Shown here in pieces: positions 1 through 9,942 of a DNA stretch of 64,000 nucleotides (its first letter is position 1; the number at the start of each line of letters is the position of its first letter). The position numbers were made by a program, and so were the translations under genes. The notes beneath the pieces are model-generated. The model saw only the letters and a list, made by a program, of their open reading frames with translations. It did not search any database and was not told the DNA's origin. Source of the DNA: an uncultured Chitinophagaceae bacterium (GTDB taxonomy: Bacteria; Bacteroidota; Bacteroidia; Chitinophagales; Chitinophagaceae); the NCBI GenBank assembly GCA_936908745.1, contig CAKZFX010000013.1, forward strand, positions 124,001 through 188,000, read 5' to 3'.

Positions 1-2427
1 GTGTATAACAGTATCAACTGGGGTTTCCTGGGCATGGTAAATGATGAACTGCTGGCCAATGAAAATGATAAAGGATTAGTGTACTATATCAACGGTGATT
101 GGCAACCAAAAATCCGCAGCGGTAAACTGCCCACCGATAATTACTTATTACGTACAGCCTTGCCTGTTGGAAAAGACAGCGTGTTGCTGGTTTCATTGAT
201 GCATGGGTTGCATATTCTGCATCATGATACGGTTTCCATATTTGAAACGCCGGCTATCAAAGAAGCGGCTTCAAAAAACATAGCAGCGGCCTGTATGATT
301 TCTGCCGGCCGGATTGCATTGGCAACCAACCTGGGCGGCTGTTTTATCATTGATAAGCAGGGCCGCTTTATCCAGCGTTTCACCAAAAAGGAAGGCATTC
401 AAAACAACAATGTGTTGTCCGTTCTTTCAGACAAAGACAAAAACCTTTGGCTGGGGCTGGACAATGGGCTTGACCTGATTACCTACGGCAATGCGATTAA
501 AAATATATTTCCTGACCAGGAAGATCGCAACGCCGGTTATACTTCGGCGTTGTATAAAGACAGGTTATACCTTGGCGTTTCTACCGGGGCATACAGTATT
601 CCATTGGGCAAGGAGGTGAAAGACCTTAGTTATACCAACGGTTCTTTTTCTTTTATTGACAACTCCAAAGGACAGGTCTGGAACTTTTCGGAAGTAGATG
701 GCAAACTGCTGATGAGCCATAACAAAGGGGCTTATATTATTAATGATAACAACGTTGTTCCTTTAGACACCAAAACAGGTTTCTGGGGTTTCCAATCAGT
801 AGCATCGGCTGGCAAAGCGTTGGTGATGGGTGGAACCTATGGTGGTATCAACTTTTATACAAGCAACAATGGCGTTTGGAGCGATCCTGTTGTTTACTCG
901 CAGGTAGAATCGGCAAGATTTGTGGTGATGGGTAATAATATACTATGGATTGCACACCCGTACAAAGGTTTATACAGCATTCACCTCGACAGCAAAGGAC
1001 CGGGTGTGGCGGAAAAATACAAGGACAAAAAAGGGGTGCTGTCTTCCAATCACAATAAAATATTTAAAATAAAAGGCAAAGTAATCCTTGCGAGCGACAA
1101 CGGCGTGTTTGAATACGATGAAAAACAGGCCGACTTTGTGCCTGCTGTATGGCTATCCGAAATGATTGGTAAAGAACCTGTCAGTTACTTAAAAGAAGAC
1201 AAGCAAGGCAATACCTGGTTTTGCCGTGACCGGAAAGTAAGCGTAGCGTCGGTGGTAAACGGCAAAATAAATAGAATAAGCATACCCGAACTGGATGGCC
1301 GCATCATGGGTGGCGGTTTTGAAAACATCAATGTGCTGGACAGCAACAACGTGCTGATCGCCGCCGAAAAAGGCTTTTTCCATATCAACTATGCATTGTA
1401 TAAAAAAAGCAGGCAGCCTATTGCTGTATTGATCCGCAAAGTGCAGACAACGTTGAAGCAGGATGGATTGATATTCGGTGGTTATGCAATGCCGGGCGAA
1501 GAGCCTTCCATCAAACATAAATACAACTCGCTTCACTTTGAATTTGCGTCCAGCGTTTTCGGGCAGGAGCAAAACATGGAATACAGTTACTTTCTCGAAG
1601 GATTTGATAAAGGCTGGTCGGCCTGGAACCGGCGCACGGAAAAGGACTATACCAACATTCCCGCCGGTCACTATGTCTTCAAAGTCAAATGCCGGAACAA
1701 TACCAACAACGAATCGGCCGAAACCGGTTTCAGCTTTACCGTACTGCCCCCCTGGTACCAGACATGGATCGCTTATATAATATATATACTATGCTTTGCC
1801 GGCCTCCTTTACTTCTTTTACAAACGCCAGCAACAGAAATACAAAAAGCAACAACAGGTAAAACTGCAGGAGCAAAAACGGAAATACGACGAGCAACAAA
1901 AACAACTGCAACTGCAACACCAACTGGAAATACAGGAGAACGAGAAACAGATCATCCAGTTGAAAAATGAGAAACTGCAGGCCGAAGTGGAGCATAAAAA
2001 CTCCGAACTGGCCAGTTCGGCCATGAACCTTGTGCAGAAAAAGGAATTCTTGTCCAAACTTAAAGAAGACCTTACCAGTTATAAAGGCAACACCGAACCG
2101 GACAAATCAGGCAAGGAATTTCAAAAGATCATCAAACTGATCGATAAGGAGCTTGACCACAACGAGGAGTGGGAGCAATTTGCCATCCATTTTGACAGCG
2201 TACATACCAACTACCTTAAAAAGCTGAAAGACCAGTTCCCGTCGCTGACCACTTCCGACCTCAAACTGGCCGCCTACCTGCGGCTCAACCTGTCGTCCAA
2301 AGAGATCGCCCAACTGATGAATATTTCCGTCCGCGGGGTGGAAACCAGCCGCTACCGGCTGCGCAAAAAGCTGGGTATTGAAAGTGAAGAAAACCTGTTC
2401 GATCACCTCACCCGGCTGACAACTTAA
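1..2427 (+). CDS. Membrane-spanning sensor regulator: beta-propeller, Y_Y_Y domain and LuxR-type HTH (5' partial)
   Basis: This is probably the transcriptional regulator of the adjacent glycan-utilisation locus. The first ~500 residues look like repeated seven-bladed propeller strands (for example NNNVLSVLSDKDKNLWLGLD, typical of Reg_prop repeats). A Y_Y_Y domain follows at about residues 510-580, then one membrane segment at about 586-605, a long Gln/Lys-rich coiled coil to about 690, and a C-terminal LuxR/GerE-type helix-turn-helix at about 750-806 (LSSKEIAQLMNISVRGVETS). There is no histidine kinase or receiver domain, so periplasmic binding would have to be passed directly to the HTH. The frame opens at base 1 with GTG and no signal peptide is visible. 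Relatives are longer, so the true start is very likely upstream of the window. The domain reading is confident; the ligand is unknown. Confidence 0.85.
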   Translation: MYNSINWGFLGMVNDELLANENDKGLVYYINGDWQPKIRSGKLPTDNYLLRTALPVGKDSVLLVSLMHGLHILHHDTVSIFETPAIKEAASKNIAAACMISAGRIALATNLGGCFIIDKQGRFIQRFTKKEGIQNNNVLSVLSDKDKNLWLGLDNGLDLITYGNAIKNIFPDQEDRNAGYTSALYKDRLYLGVSTGAYSIPLGKEVKDLSYTNGSFSFIDNSKGQVWNFSEVDGKLLMSHNKGAYIINDNNVVPLDTKTGFWGFQSVASAGKALVMGGTYGGINFYTSNNGVWSDPVVYSQVESARFVVMGNNILWIAHPYKGLYSIHLDSKGPGVAEKYKDKKGVLSSNHNKIFKIKGKVILASDNGVFEYDEKQADFVPAVWLSEMIGKEPVSYLKEDKQGNTWFCRDRKVSVASVVNGKINRISIPELDGRIMGGGFENINVLDSNNVLIAAEKGFFHINYALYKKSRQPIAVLIRKVQTTLKQDGLIFGGYAMPGEEPSIKHKYNSLHFEFASSVFGQEQNMEYSYFLEGFDKGWSAWNRRTEKDYTNIPAGHYVFKVKCRNNTNNESAETGFSFTVLPPWYQTWIAYIIYILCFAGLLYFFYKRQQQKYKKQQQVKLQEQKRKYDEQQKQLQLQHQLEIQENEKQIIQLKNEKLQAEVEHKNSELASSAMNLVQKKEFLSKLKEDLTSYKGNTEPDKSGKEFQKIIKLIDKELDHNEEWEQFAIHFDSVHTNYLKKLKDQFPSLTTSDLKLAAYLRLNLSSKEIAQLMNISVRGVETSRYRLRKKLGIESEENLFDHLTRLTT

Positions 2428-2789
2428 TTCCTTCTATAAAGTTACAACTTTCCCGGTTTTTTGGCCGACGTAGCCATTTGTTTTCATAATTAATTGAAAA
2501 TCAATAAAATTATTTTTTCTTGTAGAGGTTTTGACGTAGTGCTTTTTTTGGACTTCGGGCTGTTTAGAGAGCAATTTTGGAAGACATAATTGCTGCTATA
2601 TGAAAAATAAGACCCAGGCCATCCGGCCAGCCTGTTTGGCTATGCGATGGCAAAACACTTCTCCTTCTTTTCCTTTAAGCCGGTTTACTGTTGGTTCCTG
2701 TCCTTGCCGGGGATCAAAAGCGCTGTCCGAAACCAGCCACCCGCTTTTCAACCTTTCAATTTTTTAACTGCTTAAAAAACGATTGTTTT
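2428..2789. other. Intergenic region upstream of susC
   Basis: This 362-base gap separates the regulator from the susC-like gene and presumably holds the locus promoter. I found no clean TTTG / TAnnTTTG pair, no terminator hairpin with a T-run and no convincing small gene. A T-rich stretch lies near 2500-2560. An open frame can be read in from 2691 into susC, but it lacks a signal sequence. Confidence 0.4.
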
Positions 2790-5700
2790 ATGATGATCCG
2801 AAAACTTTCACATGGAAGATGGGGCCTGCTGCTCTTGCTATGGCTTGTTGCCCAACTCTCCGCCACACCGCTTTTTGCCCAAACCAAAACGATCACGGGA
2901 ACCGTGACGGATGCCAAAGGCAGCCCGGTGGCTGGTGCTAATGTCAGCGTTCGTGGCACCAAGACAACGGTGGCTACCGACAACCTGGGCAAATTTTCCA
3001 TTAATGCCAATCCCGGCGCCGTGCTTGTATTTTCTTACGCCGGTTTATTGAACAAAGAAGAAACGGTTGACAGCCGTGTCACGATTGATGTATCAATGGA
3101 AGAAAACCCCATGTCACTCGAAAACGTGGTGATCGTTGGTTATGGTACCCAAAAGAAAATAAACCTGAGTGGTGCGGTGGCGCAGATCAGCGGTAAAGAA
3201 TTAGAAAACCGTCCGGTTGCCAACCTTACCAGTGCCTTACAGGGTGTTTCACCCGGCCTTGCCGTGTTGAGAGGAAGTGGCAAACCCGGCAGCGAAGGCT
3301 ATGGCATCCGCATCCGTGGTTTTTCATCGGCCAATAATGCAGCTGCATTGGTACTTGTGGATGGTATTGAACAGGACATGAACCTGATTGATCCCAATGA
3401 TGTGGAATCTATCTCTGTATTGAAAGATGCATCTGCCTCCGCTATTTATGGAGCAAGAGCGGCTGCCGGTGTTGTGCTGATCACAACCAAACAAGGCAAA
3501 GCTGGTAAAACAAGGGTGAACTTCAGCAGCTACTATGGCATCAACATCACCGCAAGACAACCTGAACGACTGAACTCATGGGACGAGCAATTGCTGATTG
3601 ACGAAGCCCGTTTCAATGCAACCGGTGCAAGGGAATTCAATGCTGAACAAATGGAATGGCTGCAAAACCCTAACTTCTCGTATCGTCCTAACCCGAATGC
3701 GGACCGTTGGGAATACTACGGAAACAATAACTGGATCAAAGAAGGGATGGATAAGATCAACCACCAGCAAAACCACTCTATTTCTATCAGCGGTGGCGAA
3801 CAAAAATTAAACTACCTCGTATCGGGCAGTTACTATAAAAGAGATGGTGTATTGCGTTTTGGTCCTGATGACAATACACGTTACAATCTGAAAATAAACC
3901 TCAATTCAGAGTTGAGTAAGTATGTCAGCGCAAAAGTGACCGCTTCTTATATCGGTTCTTTTGTCAATGAAAATTCATTTGGTACAGAGCAGATCATCAA
4001 TCGCCTGTATCGCAGCCGTACAAGACAATCGCTGTACACACCCAAAGAAGATATCACAGGCCAGCCTTATAATGGCGACTTACAGATCAACCCGGTTGAT
4101 ATTCAGAAAAACGCCGGCATTGAAACAAGAGACTATGAAACGTTCACTGGTAAACTGAACTTACAAGTGAAAAATGTAGTGAAAGGGTTAACACTGGATG
4201 TAATCGGTTGGAGAAACCAGAACAACTATGCGATGGAAAATAAAAGCCGTACATTATTATGGTATGGCCGCACAGTGAATACGGTTCGTTTCAGCATCAA
4301 CACACCGAACTCTTATACACAAACAAAAAACAGGGCTTATCAGAATAACCTGCAAGGCTTCCTGACCTACAACTTTAAAGTGGGACAGCATGATTTCAAA
4401 GTGATGCAAGGCGCTTCACATGAAGAATACCGCAAAGAAGAATTTACTGCGTCTGCACAAAACATGATCACCAACGATTTCTTCAGTTTCAACTTTGCTG
4501 ATCCGCTGACAAAAACAAGCCGTGATGTCGTACAGACATGGGCGCTGCAATCAGCTTTCGGCCGTTTGAACTATAGTTTTAAAAACCGTTACCTGTTTGA
4601 AGCCTCTTATCGTTATGACGGAAGTTCACGCCTTGTACCTAACGACCGCTGGCGTTTCTTCCCGTCGTTCTCTGCGGCGTGGATCGTAAGTGAAGAATCC
4701 TTTATGCGCAACCTGAATTTTATCAACACAATGAAAATTCGTGGCTCATGGGGACAATTGGGCAACAGTGCGGCGATTGGTTTATACGACTTCATCCCGT
4801 TGCTGACAAGCGGCAACAGTTTAACCTTTAATGGCGTTCGTTCCACCTACTTCTATCAAAGTATTTTGGCTTCGCCTGAAATATCATGGGAAACAGTGCA
4901 GCAATCCAACATCGCTGTTGACCTGAGCATGTTGAAAAACAGGCTGAGTGTAACGGCTGAATACTTTGTAAAACGTAACAAAGACATGCTGGCACGTCCT
5001 GACCTGCCAAACATCATCGGCGTTCCGATTGGTTTCTACAATATCGGTGAATTGAAAAGCTGGGGAACAGAACTGGAAATTAAATGGAGAGACCGCATTG
5101 GTAAACTGGATTATAATATCGGTCTGAACTTCTCTGACAACCAGAATAAAGTGATCCGTTACGATGGAACCAACTCTATCGGTGCAGGCGGCCTGGTAAA
5201 TATCATGGAAGGATTCCCATTGAATACCGTTTGGGGCTACAAAACCGCTGGTTTCTTCCAGACACAGCAGGAAGCAAATGATTATAAAGCACAGGTGAGT
5301 TATCCATTCTTTGCCAATCCATCAGCAGGTGATATCAAATACCTTGACCTGAACAAAGATGGTGTGATCAACAGTGGCGATGGTACACCACAAAATTCCG
5401 GCGACCTTGTAAACCTCGGTACGATCAATGCACGATACTCTTATGGTTTTGACATTGGTGCCGCATGGAAAGGTTTTGATTTTTCTGTTTTCTTCCAGGG
5501 CGTTTTTCAACGCAAATTCCTGATCAGTGAAGAAACATTATCGCCGATGCTTGGTACAGCCGATATGCCATGGACCATTCACATGGACCGCTGGACACCT
5601 GACAATCCCAATGCGTTTTTCCCAAGAATGTACCAGACCAGTGCACACAACTTCCGTCCGTCTGATAGATGGGTACAGAACGGCAGCTATATCCGTTTGA

Positions 5701-5897
5701 AAAACATTCAGCTGGGTTACACCTTGCCGCTGCGCACCAAACATGTAAGAGAAGTGAAAGTATATGTATCGGGACAAGATCTGTGGGAATCAACAAAAGT
5801 GCTGAAAGTATTTGACCCCGAAGTGGGCAACAACGTAGGCGCTACTGCGTATCCGTTTTACAGGACCGTAGCATTTGGTTTGAATGTTTCACTTTAA
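2790..5897 (+). CDS. SusC/RagA-family TonB-dependent outer-membrane transporter
   Basis: This outer-membrane importer takes up oligosaccharides together with the SusD-like lipoprotein that follows 13 bases later. The chosen start (ATG at 2790 or 2793) gives a hydrophobic signal peptide ending near LFAQ. The open frame extends further upstream to 2691 but has no signal there. After the signal come a carboxypeptidase-regulatory-like domain (TKTITGTVTDAKGSPVAGAN), the SusC signature region with NVVIVGYGTQKK, a TonB plug domain (GIRIRGFSSANNAAALVLVDG) and a long beta-barrel ending in aromatic and hydrophobic residues. At about 1035 residues it is a normal size for the family. The sugar specificity cannot be read from this protein. 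Confidence 0.95.
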   Translation: MMIRKLSHGRWGLLLLLWLVAQLSATPLFAQTKTITGTVTDAKGSPVAGANVSVRGTKTTVATDNLGKFSINANPGAVLVFSYAGLLNKEETVDSRVTIDVSMEENPMSLENVVIVGYGTQKKINLSGAVAQISGKELENRPVANLTSALQGVSPGLAVLRGSGKPGSEGYGIRIRGFSSANNAAALVLVDGIEQDMNLIDPNDVESISVLKDASASAIYGARAAAGVVLITTKQGKAGKTRVNFSSYYGINITARQPERLNSWDEQLLIDEARFNATGAREFNAEQMEWLQNPNFSYRPNPNADRWEYYGNNNWIKEGMDKINHQQNHSISISGGEQKLNYLVSGSYYKRDGVLRFGPDDNTRYNLKINLNSELSKYVSAKVTASYIGSFVNENSFGTEQIINRLYRSRTRQSLYTPKEDITGQPYNGDLQINPVDIQKNAGIETRDYETFTGKLNLQVKNVVKGLTLDVIGWRNQNNYAMENKSRTLLWYGRTVNTVRFSINTPNSYTQTKNRAYQNNLQGFLTYNFKVGQHDFKVMQGASHEEYRKEEFTASAQNMITNDFFSFNFADPLTKTSRDVVQTWALQSAFGRLNYSFKNRYLFEASYRYDGSSRLVPNDRWRFFPSFSAAWIVSEESFMRNLNFINTMKIRGSWGQLGNSAAIGLYDFIPLLTSGNSLTFNGVRSTYFYQSILASPEISWETVQQSNIAVDLSMLKNRLSVTAEYFVKRNKDMLARPDLPNIIGVPIGFYNIGELKSWGTELEIKWRDRIGKLDYNIGLNFSDNQNKVIRYDGTNSIGAGGLVNIMEGFPLNTVWGYKTAGFFQTQQEANDYKAQVSYPFFANPSAGDIKYLDLNKDGVINSGDGTPQNSGDLVNLGTINARYSYGFDIGAAWKGFDFSVFFQGVFQRKFLISEETLSPMLGTADMPWTIHMDRWTPDNPNAFFPRMYQTSAHNFRPSDRWVQNGSYIRLKNIQLGYTLPLRTKHVREVKVYVSGQDLWESTKVLKVFDPEVGNNVGATAYPFYRTVAFGLNVSL

Positions 5898-5910
5898 TTC
5901 CTAATTCAAC

Positions 5911-7569
5911 ATGAAAAAGATAAAACAACTATCCCTCTTCATCCTTGCAGCCAGCTTGCTGGTAACGGGATGCAGCAAAATAGACCGCCTCCCTGAATCA
6001 GACTTCAGTGATGCCAACTTCTGGAATACAGAAAATGACCTGATCAATGCCTGCAACCGTCTCTACCAGGAACTGGATGCAGACTGGATTGATAACCGTG
6101 CAGATGATGCCGTGAACCAAACAGTAAACACCATCAGCTCCGGCAACCGCTCAGCTCCGAATACAAGCGGCGACTGGAATGACCGGTACGATGAAATATT
6201 TACAGCGAATAATATCATCATCAAAGCGCCTCGTGCAAAGGTGACGGATGCGATCAAAAACCGTTATATCGGTGAAGCCCGTTTCTTCCGTGCCTATGCT
6301 TACTTAAAACTGCTGAAAATTTATGGCGATGTGCCATTGGTGCAGGAACTGTTAGACATTAACTCTCCTAATCTTTATATGCCACGTACGCCCCGTGCAG
6401 AAGTGATCCAGGCTATCTATGATGATCTTGACTTTGCCGCATTATGGTTGCCAACAAGGGCTGCCTTACCTGCCGCACAATATGGCCGTGTTACTAAAAG
6501 TGCCGCATGGGCGTTGAAAGCAAGAGCCGCTTTGTATGAAGGCACAAGAGGTAAATACCACAACATGCCAAATGTGGATTGGCAAAATCACCTCAGCATT
6601 GCGGTCGCAGCCTGCCAGCAGGTGATGGCACAGGGACATGTGTTGTATGCCAACTATACTAATCTTTTCAACATCACCGGCGAAGGTCCCACCAATACTG
6701 AAAACATATTGGTGAAAATATTTGGTGTAAGCAGTACCAACGTGATCCTTGCGCACAACAACTCAAGAGATCTGGAAAATGGCCGTATGGCACCAACAAG
6801 AAACCTGATCCGTCAATACTTATACAGCGACGGCCGCCCGGCTTTCAACATTGATAATACACCGGTGGCCAATCCATCGCCTTTATTTGTAGCAGAAGCA
6901 AATGAATCAAGCTACAACACCATTTTGGACAACCGTGATCCCCGTGTCAGCCATACGTACTTCCGTAATGGTGATGCAGCTTACCAGGGACCATGGGTTC
7001 CTAAAACATCATTGGGCTCAAGAACAGCTTATGCGCCGAAAAAAGGGTTTAGCCTCGTTGACCAGGCATTGAATGCTGCTACAACCGACAGGATACTGAT
7101 CCGCTATGCAGAAGTTTTATTGACTTATGCCGAGGCAAAATATGAACTGGCCGGTGCGATCAGCGATGCGGACCTGAACCTTTCTATCAACCTGCTGCGC
7201 ACAAGAGTGGGCTTCAACGTGCCGCTTACCAATGCGTTTGTAACAGCCAACGGCATGAACATGCGGGATGAAATAAGAAGAGAAAGAACAGTTGAATTAG
7301 CGTTGGAAGGTTTTCGCTACGATGATATCATCCGTTGGAAACTGGCAGAAACCGTATTGCCAAAAGACCTGTTAGGTGCTAAATTCATTGCTTCTGAATG
7401 GGTGGGAACAAATGCAAACAGCCTTAACCTGAATGCAAACAATATCCTGGTCACTGAACCGGCCAGCACAAGAAACTTCCGTGTGGACCGTGACTATCTG
7501 TACCCGATTCCTATTCACGAGATCACGACAAGCCGTGGCAACGTGGTGCAAAATCCTAACTGGCAATAA
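5911..7569 (+). CDS. SusD/RagB-family glycan-binding outer-membrane lipoprotein
   Basis: This surface lipoprotein caps the SusC barrel and binds the glycan. The lipobox is LVTGC at about residues 17-21. The family features are visible: the N-terminal RLPESDFSDANFWNTE region, TPR-like helices (RFFRAYAYLKLLKIYGDVPLV), and the C-terminal RNP-type block with RRERTVELALEGFRYDDIIR and YLYPIPIHEI. At 552 residues it is of normal length. It is directly downstream of susC and certainly co-transcribed with it. The SusC-SusD pair marks a polysaccharide utilisation locus. Confidence 0.95.
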   Translation: MKKIKQLSLFILAASLLVTGCSKIDRLPESDFSDANFWNTENDLINACNRLYQELDADWIDNRADDAVNQTVNTISSGNRSAPNTSGDWNDRYDEIFTANNIIIKAPRAKVTDAIKNRYIGEARFFRAYAYLKLLKIYGDVPLVQELLDINSPNLYMPRTPRAEVIQAIYDDLDFAALWLPTRAALPAAQYGRVTKSAAWALKARAALYEGTRGKYHNMPNVDWQNHLSIAVAACQQVMAQGHVLYANYTNLFNITGEGPTNTENILVKIFGVSSTNVILAHNNSRDLENGRMAPTRNLIRQYLYSDGRPAFNIDNTPVANPSPLFVAEANESSYNTILDNRDPRVSHTYFRNGDAAYQGPWVPKTSLGSRTAYAPKKGFSLVDQALNAATTDRILIRYAEVLLTYAEAKYELAGAISDADLNLSINLLRTRVGFNVPLTNAFVTANGMNMRDEIRRERTVELALEGFRYDDIIRWKLAETVLPKDLLGAKFIASEWVGTNANSLNLNANNILVTEPASTRNFRVDRDYLYPIPIHEITTSRGNVVQNPNWQ

Positions 7570-7586
7570 CCCTAAAAAGAAGTAAC

Positions 7587-8096
7587 ATGAAACTGTTTAA
7601 CTATATCATCATCGCAATCGCAGGGGCTTTCCTGCTCACTTCCTGCGAAAAGAAAGACTACCCGAAAGGGCTGGAATCAATGGAGCATCATTACTATGCC
7701 ATCTTTGTTCCGAATAATAATACGGCTGTAACCGTTGCAAGAACACAGACCGCTTTATTGAAATTCCCTGTACAATTCTATTCAACGTACACAAGAAGCT
7801 ACGACGCCGTGGCGAAATATGCCGTAACTACTTTTGGTATTGCCACACCTGCGGTACGTGGTGTTGACTACGATATCGTGGATAAGAACGGAACAGTGAT
7901 CCCTTATACAGATACGACGTACACAATGGTATTTCCTAAAGCCGTGCAGGCTACTGATACCATCTATGTAAAAATGCTGAACAACCCGGCAGCAGGCAGC
8001 CGCCGGATGGAAATACAGATGCTGGAGAACAAAACCAACGAGTTTTATGTGGACATCTTCTCCACGGCATTCCGTCGTCCTGTTACCATTAACTAA
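7587..8096 (+). CDS. Small surface lipoprotein of the PUL (SusE/F-position, DUF1735/DUF4843-like)
   Basis: This is a 169-residue exported lipoprotein with lipobox LLTSC at about residues 17-21. It sits in the position where PULs usually carry a SusE/SusF-type glycan-binding protein, 17 bases after susD. The body is predicted to be beta-rich (repeated YTDTTYTMVFPKAVQATDT-like strands), resembling the N-terminal immunoglobulin-like domain of the DUF1735/BT_3987 group. No carbohydrate-binding aromatic platform can be assigned by eye. Function is inferred from position and lipobox, not from recognised catalytic residues. Confidence 0.75.
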   Translation: MKLFNYIIIAIAGAFLLTSCEKKDYPKGLESMEHHYYAIFVPNNNTAVTVARTQTALLKFPVQFYSTYTRSYDAVAKYAVTTFGIATPAVRGVDYDIVDKNGTVIPYTDTTYTMVFPKAVQATDTIYVKMLNNPAAGSRRMEIQMLENKTNEFYVDIFSTAFRRPVTIN

Positions 8097-8137
8097 AAAC
8101 ACCACTATAAGCCCAGCATAAGCAGCGACCTTCATTT

Positions 8138-8169
8138 ATGAAAAGCGGAGTTACAAACTCCCTTTTCAT
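8138..8169 (+). promoter_or_regulatory. Strong intercistronic hairpin within the PUL
   Basis: The arms at 8138-8152 and 8156-8169 pair over 14 base pairs (ATGAAAAG with CTTTTCAT, then one bulged C, then GGAGTT with AACTCC) around a loop of three bases. No T-run follows, so it is unlikely to be a simple terminator. It lies between the binding-protein genes and the enzyme genes. It may stabilise or process the upstream mRNA, or reduce read-through. Confidence 0.5.
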
Positions 8170-8211
8170 GATGGAGGAATGGGAAACAAGTACGTTTTTT
8201 GCTTACTAATC

Positions 8212-9942
8212 ATGATGAATAAAAAAATACTCCTGCTGATCTTCGTTGCCTGCTATTTTAATGGCCATGCACAACTGCTGAAAGTAAAGGGCACGGCCAT
8301 TGTCAACGACAAGGGAGAAAACGTGCTGCTGCGTGGCATGGGCCTCGGAGGCTGGATGTTACAAGAAGGATATATGTTCCGCCTGTCCAATATCGGACAG
8401 CAATACAGGATCAAAGAAAAGATAACAGAAGTAGTGGGCGAGGAAAAAGCCAATGAATTCTATCGTCAATGGTTATTAAAACATACAACCCGGCAGGACA
8501 TTGATTCATTGGCAGCATGGGGATTCAACTCTGTGCGTTTGCCCATGCATTACAACTTATACACGCTACCGGTAAATAAAGAACCCGTTGCCGGGCAAAA
8601 CACATGGCTGGAAGAAGGGTTTGCATTAACCGATAGTTTATTAAACTGGTGCAAAGCAAATAAACTCTATCTGATTCTTGACTTACATGCGGCGCCCGGC
8701 GGGCAAGGCAATGATCTGCCAATCGCCGATCGCAATCCCAGTGAACCTTCACTCTGGGATAGCAAGGCCAACCAGGAAAAAACAATTGCACTCTGGCGAA
8801 AGCTGGCAGAACGTTACAAAGATGAGCCGTGGATCGGCGGCTATGATATCATCAACGAACCCAACTGGGGATTTGAAGATCCCAAAAATGACTTTCGCGG
8901 TATTAATGAAAACAAAAATGAGCCGTTGAAAGAATTAATGATTGCCATCAGCAAAGCGATCCGTGAAGTGGACAGCAAACATATTATCATCATCGAAGGC
9001 AATGGTTTTGGCAATAACTACAAAGGCATTCTGCCGCCATGGGATAATAACATGGTCCTGAGCTTTCACAAATACGGCAACTTCAACAATGAAGGTGCTA
9101 TCAAAAACTTTTTAGACATACGGGAGAAATACAATATCCCTTTATGGCTCGGCGAATCAGGAGAGAACTCCAACACATGGTTTACAGAAGCGATCAGCCT
9201 TGTTGAAAAAAACAATATCGGCTGGGCATGGTGGCAACTAAAGAAAATGGGCATCAACAATCCTTTGCAGATCCGGCAACCGGCTGGCTATGATCAACTG
9301 CTGGCCTATTGGTCAGGTAAAGGAGAAAAACCAACCGTTGATGAAGCATGGACAACCTTACAACAAGTGCTGGACAATCTCGAAGATGAAAACAATATCT
9401 TTCATCCCGATGTGGTGGATGCTATGATCCGGCAGGTGCAAACCAACGAAACAAAGCCTTTCAAATACCATAGTATACAAAAGAAAACAACCATACAGGC
9501 GGTTGACTTTGATATGGGCAAACAACGTTTTGCGTACTATGATAAAGACTCGGCACGGTATCAATACACGCCGGGTGTGAATACAGAAGGCAACCGTGGT
9601 TATAGTTATCGCAATGATGGGGTGGACATTCAGCGTTCCGGCGATCACTTTTATATCAGTCATATCGAAGAGGGCGAATGGCTGCAATACACGATCTATG
9701 CAGCGGCTAAAGGCAACTATGCTGTTACATTGACCACTGCTTCGGAAAAAGACGGATCAATCGCGATTGAAATAAACAATACAAAAACTGCTGGTACGCC
9801 TGTATCGTCAACAGGTGGTTTTGATAAATGGCAAACAACGGCGGCGTCAACTATTTCACTTCGCAAAGGAGAAAATAAACTGCGCCTGCATATGACAAAG
9901 GGAGGCTTTAATCTCTCTGCAATCCAATTTGAAAAGAAATAA
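8212..9942 (+). CDS. Exported GH5-family glycoside hydrolase with C-terminal CBM6
   Basis: This is an endo- or exo-acting beta-glycosidase of the GH5 (cellulase) clan A type. The start at 8212 (or 8215) gives the signal peptide MMNKKILLLIFVACYFNGHAQ; the open frame extends to 8179 without a signal. The TIM-barrel motifs are RGMGLGGWM near the start, the acid/base in YDIINEPNWG at about residue 216 and the nucleophile in WLGESGEN at about 313. From about residue 425 a CBM6-type beta-sandwich follows (VDFDMG, YRNDGVDIQ, IEEGEWLQYTI, GFNLSAIQFEKK). It overlaps the next gene by 14 bases. Substrate specificity within GH5 cannot be set by inspection. Confidence 0.9.
   Translation: MMNKKILLLIFVACYFNGHAQLLKVKGTAIVNDKGENVLLRGMGLGGWMLQEGYMFRLSNIGQQYRIKEKITEVVGEEKANEFYRQWLLKHTTRQDIDSLAAWGFNSVRLPMHYNLYTLPVNKEPVAGQNTWLEEGFALTDSLLNWCKANKLYLILDLHAAPGGQGNDLPIADRNPSEPSLWDSKANQEKTIALWRKLAERYKDEPWIGGYDIINEPNWGFEDPKNDFRGINENKNEPLKELMIAISKAIREVDSKHIIIIEGNGFGNNYKGILPPWDNNMVLSFHKYGNFNNEGAIKNFLDIREKYNIPLWLGESGENSNTWFTEAISLVEKNNIGWAWWQLKKMGINNPLQIRQPAGYDQLLAYWSGKGEKPTVDEAWTTLQQVLDNLEDENNIFHPDVVDAMIRQVQTNETKPFKYHSIQKKTTIQAVDFDMGKQRFAYYDKDSARYQYTPGVNTEGNRGYSYRNDGVDIQRSGDHFYISHIEEGEWLQYTIYAAAKGNYAVTLTTASEKDGSIAIEINNTKTAGTPVSSTGGFDKWQTTAASTISLRKGENKLRLHMTKGGFNLSAIQFEKK

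Noticed and set aside
1189..1671. Long antisense frame inside the sensor regulator gene.
   Set aside because: No start context, composition or homology-like motifs; it mirrors the coding strand of a clear gene.
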